A stretch of 64,000 nucleotides of DNA from Ariolimax columbianus (GCA_036924085.1 JAVGWX010000002.1:52017105-52081104), one strand, 5' to 3'. Shown: positions 34,491-45,214, counted from the stretch's first letter. Made by a program: numbers and translations. The notes: generated by a model not told the origin, from the sequence alone.

Positions 34491-35109
34491 TGGTTGCTCC
34501 AGCCAAAGAGCTCTCTGTTGGTGATGTGTCCGGCCAGAATATTACACAAGTCTTCCTTAGACAGGTTGTGCAGACAGATGACAATTTGAACATTTCTAGT
34601 TCTGTTACTCTTCAGCATTCCACACAGAAGCATAGCAAGTATACAACTAATATTCTTAGTTTGGTGTTTTTGCTCTACTGGAAAACTTCTAAAGGTTTAG
34701 CAAAGACTACAATAGCTTTGTTCATTCTGCTTTTTAATGTATTTGTTTCACAGTGATGTGTCATTGTTTTTCGTAGTTAGGTGCATGTATCCGTCGTTGT
34801 TAGTTCGTCTTCTCCAAACAGTGTTCATTTAGACTCGGATACTTCAGTGAAGTCTGCTGTCTTTTTCATGTCTCAGTACCACAGTACATTTTCTTCGCGA
34901 GGGAAGTGGTCGAGGGCTACAACCTTCTGCTAGGGGCCTGTGTGCTGGGGTCAGCCCTGAAGTAAATGTACTGCTGTAATGTTGGGGAGGGGGGGGGGGG
35001 CTTACTATTTCTATTTCCAGATGCTTCGCTCTCCGTAAAGCTCAGAGTCAGGTGCCAATTTACAGCTGGACAAACTCGAGCCTATCATCACTGGATTTTA
35101 AAAATTTTA

Positions 35110-35340
35110 CGTTTCTACTGGCGGAGGCACGCCTATTCCACACCAGACCATAGTCAATTGGGCGATATTAAGACGCATAAACCAGTGCTTGGATGTATGT
35201 GTGCGTCTGTATGTACCTATGCTAGGTTTGTGCGCTCTCAGAAGCCATCCCAACCAAATACAATGGAAGGGCCTCACCATGAGGGCACGTATGAAAGTTG
35301 CCACCACTGGGTCTCAAACCCAGTCCCTTTGCTATAAAAG
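35110..35340 (-). repeat. SINE family G, copy with tRNA-like head
   Basis: The body is shared with 25010-25225. At the right end the minus strand shows GACTGGGTTTGAGACCC, a box-B-like motif. Box A is not clear. Confidence 0.7.
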
Positions 35341-35504
35341 ATATATGTGTGGGTTTTTTTTCTGAAGTAAATTTGGTCTCATGGCTGAAACTGCTGTCGG
35401 GGATGAAGTGCTGAGACTCCATTGTACTAGGTCGCTCCTTCCTGAACAGTAAGCAAGGTACCCACTTACAGCTTGAAAACTGAATAGTACCTACAATGAG
35501 AGTT

Positions 35505-35600
35505 GAATCCCGTACATTTGCCGAGAAACGCGTACATTTGCTGTTACATTTGCCGTACATTTGCCGAGAAATGCGTACATTTGCCGAGAAACGCGAGTGC
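35505..35600. repeat. Short tandem repeat, about 21 bp
   Basis: Four to five imperfect copies of CGTACATTTGCCGAGAAACG. Confidence 0.8.
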
Positions 35601-35649
35601 TCTTCACCTAAGCTGAGCAAGAGCAAATTGTAACAAACAAAAAACACAA

Positions 35650-36010
35650 AACAAACCCTAACTCCATTTCTTTCTTTCTGTCTTTTTTTCACATTTTTTT
35701 TTCTAATGTCTTTTTTCTGTCTCTTTCTATCTGTTTTTCTTTGTCTTTTTTTCTGCTTGTCTACCTTTCTGTCTGTTTTTATTTCTGTTTTTCTACCTTT
35801 CTTTTTGTTTGTCTTTATTTCCTTTTTTTCTACCTTTCTTTCTGTCTTTTTCCTGTCATTTTTTCTGTTTTTCAACTTTACATTCTTTTTCTTTCTATCC
35901 TATTTACTGTTTTTCTTTTTGTCATTCTTTTTGTCTACCTTTCTATTTATTTATCTTTCTTTTATTTATTTCTGTCTGTCTATATTTTCATCTTTCTTTC
36001 TTTCACTCTT
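35650..36010. repeat. (TTTCTTTC)-like pyrimidine tract
   Basis: Almost pure T/C on + with TTTCT, TGTCTTTTT and CTACCTTTCTTT words. Long Lys/Arg-rich (minus) or Phe/Ser-rich (plus) frames are artefacts of composition. It can form triplex DNA. Confidence 0.88.
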
Positions 36011-36239
36011 AGGTGTTTGGAAAATTGTTGAGTGTCAGTCCTAATCGGATGTAACTGAATTGTTGATAGCACTTGAACAGTGTAGCATTTCTAGCTGCAT
36101 GCAAGTTTATGTCAGAAATACATGAGTTCACAGAATGATTCCGAATGAACTGGGAAGTAGAAGCACGAACTCAGAAAGTAAATGTAGCGATACACAAGTT
36201 ATCAGCATTACTAAAAAATCAAACATACAAATGTACATA

Positions 36240-36600
36240 CATGAACAAATGATTCTACAGTGTATTGATACCAAATGGAGATTGTACCTCCGACCACATA
36301 GGTGGTACACAAATAGAGATTACACCTTCAGAAAAACAGATGGTGCACAAATGAAGATTACACCTTCAGAAAAATAGAGGATACAAAAATGGAAATTACA
36401 CCTTCAGGAAAACAAAAGAAACGCAAAATGGAGATTGCACTTCGGACCACACAGATGACACACAAAGAGAGATTCCCCTCTCTGGTCGCACAGAAGATAC
36501 ATACATGGAGATTGTACCTTTGACCACACAGATGATACACAAAGAGAGATTGCCCCATCTGACCCCACAAATGACAAATATGTAGAATGCACCGCCATAT
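36240..36600. repeat. Degenerate minisatellite upstream of exon 2
   Basis: Recurring GGAGATTGTACCT, GACCACA-AGATGATACACA and AGAGAGATT blocks at uneven spacing. The old array ends about 70 bp before the exon 2 acceptor. Confidence 0.75.
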
Positions 36601-36668
36601 AATATATAATGACACAATGCAGACATATTAAATGAGTCACCATTTTTTAAATTTCATATCATTTCCAG

Positions 36669-36810
36669 AGCAGAGCAGTCCAAGGTTTTAACAGAGGACC
36701 AACAAGAGAATGAGAAACGAGTGGATTTGGTCAAGCATGCCTTTCAGAACATTGCCAAGAAGGCAGGGGCTGTCATGCAGGCCTCTGGTACAGACTTGGA
36801 CAAAAAACTT
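36669..36810 (+). CDS. ARHGAP17/44: ARHGAP17/44-like exon 2 (BAR helix)
   Basis: The acceptor is tttccag|a and the donor ctt|gtaaga. After one base that completes Arg24, 47 codons read AEQSKVLTEDQQENEKRVDL, then VKHAFQNIAKKAGAVMQASG and TDLDKKL. This corresponds to the AEKTEVLSEDL region of vertebrate RICH proteins, the first amphipathic BAR helix, rich in Lys/Glu. The open frame runs on into the intron to 36939 but ceases to resemble the family at the donor. A degenerate repeat block lies immediately upstream (36240-36600). Confidence 0.95.
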
Positions 36811-37144
36811 GTAAGATGTTTTTGTTTTGTAGTAATCTATTTCTTCCTACATATTTTGTTTGAGGTGTTTTTAACAGCCTGTCACACTGAGATAAACGAG
36901 GAAGAAATAAAATTAGCCTTAATTTTTTGTGTTGCTTGATTATGCCATACTAAGTTCTAATTGTTTACTGATCACAAAAGAACAATATTTAAAGAACACA
37001 GCTAACTTAAATTAAAAGAGGAATGGCAATGTTCATTGGACACATACCCGGGAAGGATAGAAAATATTGTGACAATAGGACAGATGGAGGGCAAGAGAGA
37101 CAGAGGAAGACAGTCTTCTTTGTTTTAATCTTTTGTCCTGAAAA

Positions 37145-37378
37145 GCACGTTCTGTTTTATTGTAGTAGTTAACAGCAATTTCTGCGCCTTTCAATCTGAT
37201 ACATCCAGTTTCACCAAGTTACATTTTTTGTACTGGGTTTGCCTTCCCTCTTTGATCTCTAATGAATCTCTGAGCCAGGCTGCACAGATGCAGCCTGTTT
37301 TCAGAGTCGCCACTTGGAGGCAGAATATGGTCTTTGACATCTGGCTCGCTGACGCAGATATAAATACCTTGTAGCACA
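37145..37378 (-). repeat. Short retroelement family B, partial copy
   Basis: The + strand has GATACATCCAGTTTCACCAAG, split from the consensus TCCGACTTCAGCA, then TTGCCTTCCCTCTTTGATCT, CAGCCTGTTTTCAG and CACTTGGAGGCAGAA. Diverged from the 9283 copy. Confidence 0.7.
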
Positions 37379-37394
37379 TTAACCCAGAACGTAG

Positions 37395-37930
37395 CTTTTG
37401 TTGATGACGTGAATGCTAGGATCTAAAAAGCCAGCTCATTTAGCAGACTATACACAAATTTTTTGCATTAAAATGGCATTAGTCTACAGATGAAACTAAA
37501 GGTTTACAGAGTTATAGTACTACAGTGCTGCTGTATGCTTGTAAAACGTGGACTGTGTACAGGCACCATATAAAAAGGTTGAACCACTTTCACACAGCCT
37601 GCCTCAGAAGGTACTGAAGATCAAGTGGCAAGATATGTTCCCAGATACCGCCGGTCATGTAGTCCGTATGCCTGCCCATTGGCCGCCAAAAATACTCTTA
37701 TGGAGAGATGCAGAAAGGTAAACACTCCCTTGGTTGCCAAAAGAAGCGCTTCAAATACATGCTTAAGGTTTCACTGAAAGTATTAGACATAATACCCGGC
37801 ACTTTGGAAACTGCTGCGCAAAACCAAACAGCATGGCGCACATCTCTTCGTGAAGTGAAGTGGCAGCATCATCCATAAAAACAGCGGCTGAACAACGGAG
37901 GCAGGCTAGAAAATTCAGTGACATGAAGCC
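37395..37930 (+). mobile_element. LINE RT C-terminal remnant (same family as 29.8-33.5 kb)
   Basis: The + strand reads LLYACKTWTVYRHHIKRLNH then FHTACLRR, AGHVVRMPAHWPPKILLW, KKRFKYMLKVSLKVLDIIP and QTAWRTSLREVKW with frame changes, in the same order as the C-terminal half of the 29838-31172 ORF. Confidence 0.85.
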
Positions 37931-38548
37931 TTCTTATCAGCCACACACTTCCTGCCTGCACTGCCCGAGGTATGTCAGACCTACATTGGACAATTCAAGT
38001 ATTTTGATTTCATCGACTGACTGAACATATTCCAAATGACTGTACAGAGAGAGTTTTCATCATCATTAAAATTTATATATATATATATATTCTTTTTTCT
38101 TGTTTTACAGAGGAATGTTGAAAATTCCATGGACTACAAAGAAAGCTAATACGTAGTTCTAGAGGAGGCACAAACACAAAGACAATTTATGGCAAAAATC
38201 AAGCCAAGGCTGTCATCCTTTTTAAGGCATGTCAGAAAAATAGGCGAGTTAGAACACACATTAGCAGCGGCAGTATCGCAGACAAGAGAACAGGATGAGA
38301 TAAAGAGAGAAAATATTGGACAGCTTGAAGGCATGGTATGGGAGGTGATCAACGACAGAACTAATAACCGGCACATGTGATAAGAGGAAATGAAGGTCCA
38401 TGATTGCCGCCAACCAGCAGAGCACTTGATGATGATATTTTAAAATTTGTTTTTGTTTCTTTCTTAATGTGCTACCTTCTCTAAAGAATATGAAAAATAC
38501 AGGATATAATGTCTTAAACTTACCATTTTCCAACTTGCATATTTTCAG

Positions 38549-38625
38549 AAGAAACTCCCAGAAATGGCACTTGGACATGCAATGATAGAATCTGCACAGT
38601 CTCTAGGGACAGACACTTTGCTTGG
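38549..38625 (+). CDS. ARHGAP17/44: ARHGAP17/44-like exon 3 (BAR)
   Basis: The acceptor is atattttcag|aag and the donor cttgg|gtagga. The exon reads KKLPEMALGHAMIESAQSLG then TDTLL, and ends with two bases of a glycine codon. The KKLP motif followed by a leucine/alanine helix and a D-x-LLG turn matches the same position in ARHGAP17/44. The donor is GTAGGA, weaker than GTAAGT. Length 77 nt, entering in phase 0 and leaving in phase 2. Confidence 0.93.
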
Positions 38626-38835
38626 GTAGGAAACAAAAATTGCCATGCTAGAAATGTTATATTTTTCACACTGAAAAATTGAAATTACTGAACCATTTTC
38701 ATTGAAATAAGTTTATATCCATTCTTTACCATCCTCATTCAAATATTGTTTAACCCGTTCCATTCCTGGATGATTTTATCCAATTTGTGTCTTTCAGTCG
38801 GGTGTAGGTACCACAACTCTGTGTGTCAAATAGTA

Positions 38836-40139
38836 CATGGGGCTTGTCATAAGTCTTTACCCTGACTATGAAGGAGTAGGAGAAGAAAGTTTAAATTTGG
38901 CACATATGTAGCTCATTCAATTTGTACTGGACTTAAGACATATGAATTTCCCCCTTCGACATGTTTACCTGGTATGGTGCATGACACAACACACCTTATT
39001 TACCGGATCTAACGGTTTGTCAGAACAATGGAGAAATCAGAGGCAGAACTATGATAAAATTCTTGATTTTGCATGGGAAAAGCACCTACAGAAATACACA
39101 GGGAGATGGAACCAGTGTTTGAGGAATTCTGTCCTTTATATGTCTGTAAAACACTGGTGTAGGCAGTTTAAGTGTGGCCGTTGCCATGTTGCTGATCTTC
39201 CAAGATCAGGAAGACCATCCTCAGAGTACAGCGATGAAAATGCTGCAAGAGTGAAGAAAATCAGACCAGGATAGGAAAATGACAATTGCAGAGATATCTA
39301 GGTCAGCAAAACTGAATAAAAGTACAGTTTTTAGAATTTTACATAACAGACTGAACATGAGAAAAGTGTGTGCCCGCAGGGTCCCACGTCTGCTGACATG
39401 TGAACAGGAACAAACGAGAGTTGATTGCTGTGGCCAGTTGCTCAAAATGTGTCGGTCGAAAAACATGCTGCCGACCATGGTGACAGTAGATGAGACTTGG
39501 GTTCACCATTTTAGCCCATAATCCAAAATTTCCAGCACACAGTGGAAAACCCCGGGCTCACCAACACATGTCAAGCCAAGAGCACAGAAATCTGCAAGAA
39601 AAGTGATGTTGAGTGTTTTTTGGGATGTCAAAGGTGTCATATTGAAAGATTACCTGCCTCATAGCAACATGGTTGATGGGCAATATTATGCAAATCTCCT
39701 ATCAAACTAGGAAAGACTGACCAGAAAATGAGGGATAGCGCGCACTCAAATTCTGCCTTTGCTTCAAGACAACGTGTCCTCCCATAAAGCAAGGCTTGTG
39801 CTGCAAACAGCCAACGATTTGAAAATTGAAATTCTTCCACACCCACCATATTCTCCAGATTTAGCTCCATCAGACTTTTTTCTTTTCTCAAAACTTAAAA
39901 AACAATTGAACGGAAATCATTTTGACAGTGACAAAGATGTCATACTGACTTGTGATAACTGGTTTAGTTAGAAAAATAGGTTACTTTATTTTGAAGGTCT
40001 TTTCAGGGTCACGCAGAGAGGGCAGAAATGTATAAATTCAGGTGATGGCTACATTGAGAAGTAATAAGCACTGTGCAAATTTAAACTTTCTCCTCCTACT
40101 CCGTCATGATCAGGATAAAGACTTATAACAAGCCTCTTG
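38836..40139 (+). mobile_element. mariner DNA transposon, full length with both terminal inverted repeats
   Basis: 1304 bp in intron 3. The left terminus begins CATGGGGCTTGTCATAAGTC and the reverse complement of the right terminus begins CAAGAGGCTTGTTATAAGTC; similarity continues for about 60 bp to AAAGTTTAAATTTG. Both ends abut TA (38834-38835 and 40140-40141), the mariner target duplication. The length is that of a complete mariner. The + strand internal reading frame encodes a broken transposase, so the copy is non-autonomous now. Confidence 0.96.
39028..39975 (+). pseudogene. mariner transposase, D,D34D type, frameshifted
   Basis: A recognisable order with several frame changes: HWCRQFKCGRCHVADLPRSG RP (HTH1 end, split for length); TIAEISRSAKLNKSTVFRIL (HTH2); TVDETWVHHFSP (first Asp); VKPRAQKSARKVMLSVFWD; LLQDNVSSHKA (second Asp); PPYSPDLAPSDFFLFSKLKK (third Asp). 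I count 34 residues between the Asp of QDN and the Asp of PSDF. Several frameshifts and stops before 39270 and between 39520 and 39760 prevent a functional protein. Confidence 0.93.
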
Positions 40140-40560
40140 TATTATTCAAAATTAAATAAATATAAACAATTGCGATCTAAACATAGTAAAACACATAGTT
40201 AAACAATCTATGATATGAAGTATTCATAATAAAGATTAACTAATACTATAAAGTGTTAAATGTCATTAACATGGCACACAAATAATTGTTTGTACTCATT
40301 ACGTCAGGTGAATTTCTGCGTTAAAATATATCAAAAACATTACCAAAGTCCCCTTCTTCTGTGTCCCAGTCAGTCGTCTTTGTCCCAGTTTTGTGTATGT
40401 TGAATATCAATGTATAAGCTAGGAGAGACAGAATGTGCAATGAAGATGTGAGAAGAATAATTGAAGCAAGATATTGACAAGGAGATAATCAAGTGGTTCT
40501 GCCGCCTAATGTGAATGCAAATATAAAAATATAAATTTAGTAAAACAATGTAATGAATTA
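40140..40560. other. Intron 3 sequence between mariner and exon 4
   Basis: AT-rich; nothing recognised. Confidence 0.5.
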
Positions 40561-40572
40561 TTTGTTTGCCAG

Positions 40573-40684
40573 GAATGTATGCCAGCTTGGTGGAGACTGT
40601 CAGGTGAACCTGGCCAGAGAACAGGTTCAGTATGAGTTGACGGCTGAGCAGGACTTTATAACTCCCTTGCAGACAGTTGTTGAT
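40573..40684 (+). CDS. ARHGAP17/44: ARHGAP17/44-like exon 4 (BAR)
   Basis: The acceptor is tttgccag|gaat and the donor gttgat|gtaagt. One base completes the glycine codon, then 37 codons read NVCQLGGDCQVNLAREQVQY, ELTAEQDFITPLQTVVD. The block corresponds to the CGD-containing helix and the IVDPL-type turn of vertebrate homologues. The neighbouring introns contain a full-length mariner (upstream) and many LINE/SINE fragments (downstream). Confidence 0.95.
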
Positions 40685-40792
40685 GTAAGTTTCTATTGTT
40701 AATTACAGACATTTCATTTCACACATTAAAATTGTCCTCTCCTGTGTCTTGAAGAAAGATCTCAAGCTTGACGCTGGTAACAAAGAGCAGAT

Positions 40793-41165
40793 ACTTCTTC
40801 TTCTTCTTCTTCTGCGTACACAGTCAGACAGTAACCATTATTTTCTCGAAAAAAGCGGCGGTCATCCTGAGACTCTCGCCACTACCATAGAGCTTGTCTT
40901 GCAGTTCCACTGGCAATGGCCACATCTGCTCTCTCTGATCCTCGTATGTCGGGCAGTTCTGCAGCAGATGTTCAGTGGTCATTTTACCAGTACCGCACGG
41001 GCATTCGTCGGTACACCCTATCTTCAGTTTGTTGAATAGGTGGTACCTCAGTCTGTTGTGGCCAGTGCGAAGTCTGAAGACAACGACCTGCTCTCTTCGG
41101 TTCAACTGGTAATAGGCATCGTTTTTGGTGTAACCAGTATGTTCGGTTTCCCATTTGGACATGTA
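40793..41165 (-). mobile_element. RNase-H LINE 3' end with (GAA)n tail
   Basis: The minus strand reads KWETEHTGYTKNDAYYQLNR then REQVVVFRLRTGHNRLRYHL, ECPCGTGKMTTEHLLQNCPT, almost identical to the + copy at 53.8-54.2 kb. The left end is (CTT)n on +, that is a (GAA)n tail on the element strand. Confidence 0.92.
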
Positions 41166-41412
41166 TCTGGCTTTGAGAGCAGATACAAATGTGATAGACT
41201 AACAATACTTTAAAATAGAAGACGATGATAGTAATATTTTTGGGTGATGTTACATTTCTTCAACCTACCCTCTATGTCATCATCATAATCATCAAGTGTC
41301 ATGCTGCATGGCATTGATGATCAGTTCCTTTCACAACTACTTGTCTTTTGAGCAGTCCTGCATGTCACGTGTACTGTGTTCTCCCAGTCATAGTCAAACC
41401 ATCCAACATCTT

Positions 41413-41970
41413 TTATCTATGTCTGCCTCTTCCCTTCAAACCCTCGATCTTTCCCATTGTCACAAGACTTTTTAGACTATCCTTTCGGAGAATGTGTTCA
41501 TTGAACCAGCCATCCCTATTTATTATAAATTTTATCTTGCAAAGACTTTTGAATATTCTTTTGCTGTCATATATCTTAAAATGAAATTCTTTGCTTTTCA
41601 GCGTGTACATAGCAATCTTATTTGTAACCACATTTCTATTGCAGTAAGAAGATGCGTCAGTTTGTCTATTCATTGTCCATGTCTCACATCCATATAGCAA
41701 TCAATATAGGCTCCACATAACACACCAAGACATGTTCTCACAATTTCTCAGTCAGGAACCTGTTTACCAGTTTGAATCTTACCTTCTGGAAGCTGTCTGT
41801 AACTAGTGCCATTGTGTTCTTTATTTCTGTCTCTGTCATCCGTTATGACGAAGGTACCTGAATTTAGTAGTTTGCTGTAATGTCCCTCTACCTTAACCTC
41901 ACATATAATTGGAGTCATTCATTTTGTTGAGACCATTGTTTCTGTTTTGGATATATTTACACTTCACTGG
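41413..41970 (-). mobile_element. LINE RT thumb remnant
   Basis: The minus strand has TETMVSTK near 41940, VITDDRDRNKEHNGT and LLCTLKSKEFHFKIYDSKRI, with MLYGCETWTMNRQTD at 41700. The order resembles 'TE.M ... YLGS ... LLYGCETWT'. Strongly decayed. Confidence 0.6.
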
Positions 41971-41972
41971 CT

Positions 41973-41973
<1 letters not shown>

Positions 41974-42021
<48 letters not shown>
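41974..42021. repeat. Homopolymer G run, 48 bases
   Basis: 48 consecutive G on +, directly before a degraded SINE family A copy. It can form G-quadruplexes. The exact length is unreliable in sequencing and assembly. Confidence 0.95.
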
Positions 42022-42024
<3 letters not shown>

Positions 42025-42205
42025 GTGGCACAGCTCAGAATCCAAACGTGCATATGTTCAGATACAGCAAATCCTCTATGCCAAGTAAACTCATTGGAAA
42101 ATGTGTGCTGAGGTCAGATGCAATGAACTGTAAGGCGCAAAACACAGTACATTGCACTCCTCCTTAGAAAACAAGGTCAATGAAAACAAATAAATAAATA
42201 TATGT
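42021..42205 (+). repeat. tRNA-derived SINE family A, diverged copy
   Basis: GTTAGTGGCACAGCTCAGAA begins the head, then TGTGTGCTGAGGTCAGATGC and AAGGCGCAAAACACAGTACA follow the family A body. It ends in AAATAAATAAAT. The G run sits where box A should begin. Confidence 0.75.
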
Positions 42206-42589
42206 ATAAAGATTTTGTTGCTTGAGGACTAAAATATTGTAAGCCAGGAAAACAGATTTCTTCTTCTCTGCCTGTTTTCTCTCAATCATAACATAAATAG
42301 GGTTCTATTTTAGCTGGGTAGACGGGTGCATTTAATGACAAGGTAATTTACTCTGTTGCTCTTGGTATGAGACACTAGTGCTGCAACAGCTCTATCACTG
42401 AGTGATTTGACAGGATTAAATCCTTATGATTCCCCTTGGAGTACAGGCTGGCTGCAATGGATGTTTGCACCACTTAAACCACTTAATTTTGGGCAGCAGT
42501 TGGTATCACCATGTGTCCTCTTTTCACTTGGAAGTGAAGAGTAACTAGGGTCAGGTAAAACATACTGATCAAGATGGACATGATGATGA

Positions 42590-43098
42590 TCCATTGCAGG
42601 CTTTTGTTCCAAGGAGAAGTAGATGGATGAATAGTAGTAATCTATTGCAGCCTTTTGTTTCAAGGAGAAGTAGATGGATGAATAGTAGTAATCTATTGCA
42701 GCCTTTTGTTTCAAGGAGAAGTAGATGGATGAATAGTAGTAATCTATTGCAGCCTTTTGTTTCAAGGAGAAGTAGATGGATGAATAGTAGTAATCTATTG
42801 CAGCATTTTGTTTCAAGGAAAAGTAGATGGATGAATAGTAGTAATCTATTGCAGCCTTTTGTTCCAAGGAGAAGTAGATGGATGAATAGTAGTAATCTAT
42901 TGCAGCCTTTTGTTTCAAGGAAAAGTAGATGGATGAATAGTAGTAATCTATTGCAGCCTTTTGTTCCAAGGAGAAGTAGATGGATGAATAGTAGTAATCT
43001 ATTGCAGCCTTTTGTTTCAAGGAGAAGTAGATGGATGAATAGTAGTAATCTATTGCAGCCTTTTGTTTCAAGGAGAAGTAGATGGATGAATAGTAGTA
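42590..43098. repeat. 51-bp minisatellite, about 10 copies, very homogeneous
   Basis: Unit TAGATGGATGAATAGTAGTA, ATCTATTGCAGCCTTTTGTT, TCAAGGAGAAG. Copies differ by only one to two bases (TTTC/TTCC, GAG/GAA). Open frames of 215 codons (-) and 169 codons (+) cross it, because 51 is a multiple of three and the unit lacks stops in those frames. Confidence 0.96.
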
Positions 43099-43183
43099 AC
43101 TAAATGGACTAAGTCGTCACATGAGTACATGATTTCTTCAGTATACCTTCATATCTTGTGTGTTCTAAGTTCGTAGTCGAGCT

Positions 43184-43560
43184 GTACTTCTACAGGGGCA
43201 GATGCCCCTGTACAGGTCCAAGTTCTGGTATGAGCTGGATGTAGTCGGGAGAAGGGTTGCCTGCTTAGCGGGCTAGACTCGAGCGGCTTAATACTCTGTT
43301 GCATTGGGACAAGCGCTTACTGAGGGTGGTTAACCGATATGCAGGTACATCTTAATAGACTCAAACACTAGAACAAAGTAGACCCGCAGCCTGTTAGACG
43401 CCATCTATGCTGCTTTAAACAAACCATCTAACCATGGCCGGTGTTATGCCATGTCACGCAGTTAGTCATCTCTTATGACATGCTCTCTGTGGGGCAGTGG
43501 TTTTATTCTTGTTCTTGTCATACACAAAGATCCCGGCGGACCACTCGGACTACTCTTGTG
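43184..43560 (+). repeat. Dispersed repeat family D, copy 3 (longest + copy)
   Basis: GTACTTCTACAGGGGCAGAT, CTTAGCGGGCTAGACTCGAG, GGTGGTTAACCGATATGC, GACCCGCAGCCTGTTAGACG, then GCTCTCTGTGGGGCAGTGG and CTTGTCATACACAAAGATCC. No ORF. Confidence 0.88.
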
Positions 43561-44065
43561 TATATTTAGTATAAATCACATATAGTGGATTTGATAGTCA
43601 ATTTATTCTACAACGGAATATTTCAGTATGTCTTCTACATGCTGTTTCCCTGAACGCCTAGTTCATGACCTCCCAAACCTTCCCTCTCTGTATTCCTCTG
43701 TTTCTTTTTCCGTGACCTTTTATCCATTTTTATATAACTGACTTTCAACCCTCCGACATAAATCGAAAGAGACTCGTAACACGAGATACAGTTTTGCAAG
43801 TGGATTTAGTTGTTTTGAAACTAAGTATCTATCTGCAGTGAAGAATAATAACATTCTGTTCATTTTGAAAATAGCAAGTTGACCCTAGTAGTTATTAATG
43901 TTAGCCCTTTACACTTTCACTTAAACCCACCTGCCAAAACAGATTGACCAAAAATGTCATAAGAGATTTGAGGAAGAAAGTGAACATGAAAAAGCATAAC
44001 CTGTGATACAAAGTGTGATCACTGACAGAGAAGATTGCTTCAAGGCTTAGGATGTTATGGGTTAA
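43561..44065. other. Intron 4 stretch, nothing recognised
   Basis: No ORF, family motif or repeat identified. Confidence 0.4.
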
Positions 44066-44069
44066 AATG

Positions 44070-44345
44070 CTCAATTAGAATGTGACCAATTGTTTAATTT
44101 GTTAATTTTATTTGTTAAATTATATGTTGACCCAATAGCCAGTTATAATTTGCTAATTTTATTTGTTAAATATATGTTGACCCAAAAGCCAGTTAAATTT
44201 GTTAATTTTGTTTGTTAAACATATGTTGACCTAACAGCCAGTTACAATTTGTTAATTTTATTTGTTAAATATATGTTGACCCAATAACCAGTTATAATTT
44301 GTTAATGTTATTTGTTAAGTAAATGTTGACCCAACAGCCAGTCAA
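44070..44345. repeat. About 50-bp minisatellite, 5 copies
   Basis: Unit TTAATTTTATTTGTTAAATA, TATGTTGACCCAATAGCCAG, TTATAATTTG, with small indels. Confidence 0.9.
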
Positions 44346-44864
44346 CAGAAACAGGATACCTATTAGCTAGAAATTATTTTGTTCACTTTGACAAAAAAGC
44401 TGGTGGTCCCAGAAGCTGGTTGTGTAAAAATGTGTCACTGCTTGTGTTGTGGTACCTTGTGTGTGTGGTCTTGTAGCATGCCCATTTGTTGAACCAAATC
44501 ATTTAACCATTACATCATCTTGAGTCATCTTCATCCACACATAAACCCCAGAGTCGTGGCCTAGTGAGTACTTCTCTTTGATGTTATATCTACCTAGCTA
44601 ATGTTATCCAATTCTTACCTATTGTTATTTGTTTTCCCCTCATCATAGCCCTTCTTTTAAAGTAGACATGCATATCTGTCATATTTATTTTGATCAATAT
44701 GCTTGTTTGACAGTTTTTCTTGTGCAGGCACAAATACAAAACAGCAATTCAGGTTATGACCAAAAGGTTTTTGTCAGAGGCGGATAAGACTATCTAAGAG
44801 ATCTGGCCAATTTAGATGAAAACAGCTGAGGGATTATCTATACATCTCTGAGTCGCTCCTCTTC

Positions 44865-45050
44865 TACTGGTATTCTTCTTCTTCTTGTGAGTTAATTATC
44901 AATCTCCTGCTACCAGGCCCGGAACAGGACTTTGCAAGTAGCAGGATGTAGTCCGGAGAATGGAATGCATTGTGTCGCTAGTTTACAGCTTGACTGCTAA
45001 AGTTACACCTTTCGGTCCGACACATCCGTCTTCGGCAGTAGATCCCTTGG
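44865..45050 (-). repeat. Short retroelement family B, 3' half with (GAA)n tail
   Basis: (TTC)n at 44869-44884 on + then CAATCTCCTGCTACCAGGCC, TTTGCAAGTAGCAGGATGTA and GTTTACAGCTTGACTGC, ending inside the core. Confidence 0.8.
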
Positions 45051-45214
45051 TATATACTTGCTGTAGAGTGTGCAGACAAATAGGTGATTGACCTGTTGCG
45101 TCTTTCCATGATGGAAGGGACACCTCATTTTGGCTTTCATGCAGGTCACTAATGGTAGGAGCTTCGTTACCTTTACAATTTTTGCCCAGACAGTGGCTAA
45201 GTCTGCTTTTTTTA

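Noticed and set aside
35222..35875. 217-codon Lys/Arg-rich minus-strand frame
   Set aside because: Reverse reading of a T/C tract; low-complexity artefact.
40749..41039. 96-codon + strand frame after exon 4
   Set aside because: It is the antisense of the RNase-H LINE fragment at 40793-41165.
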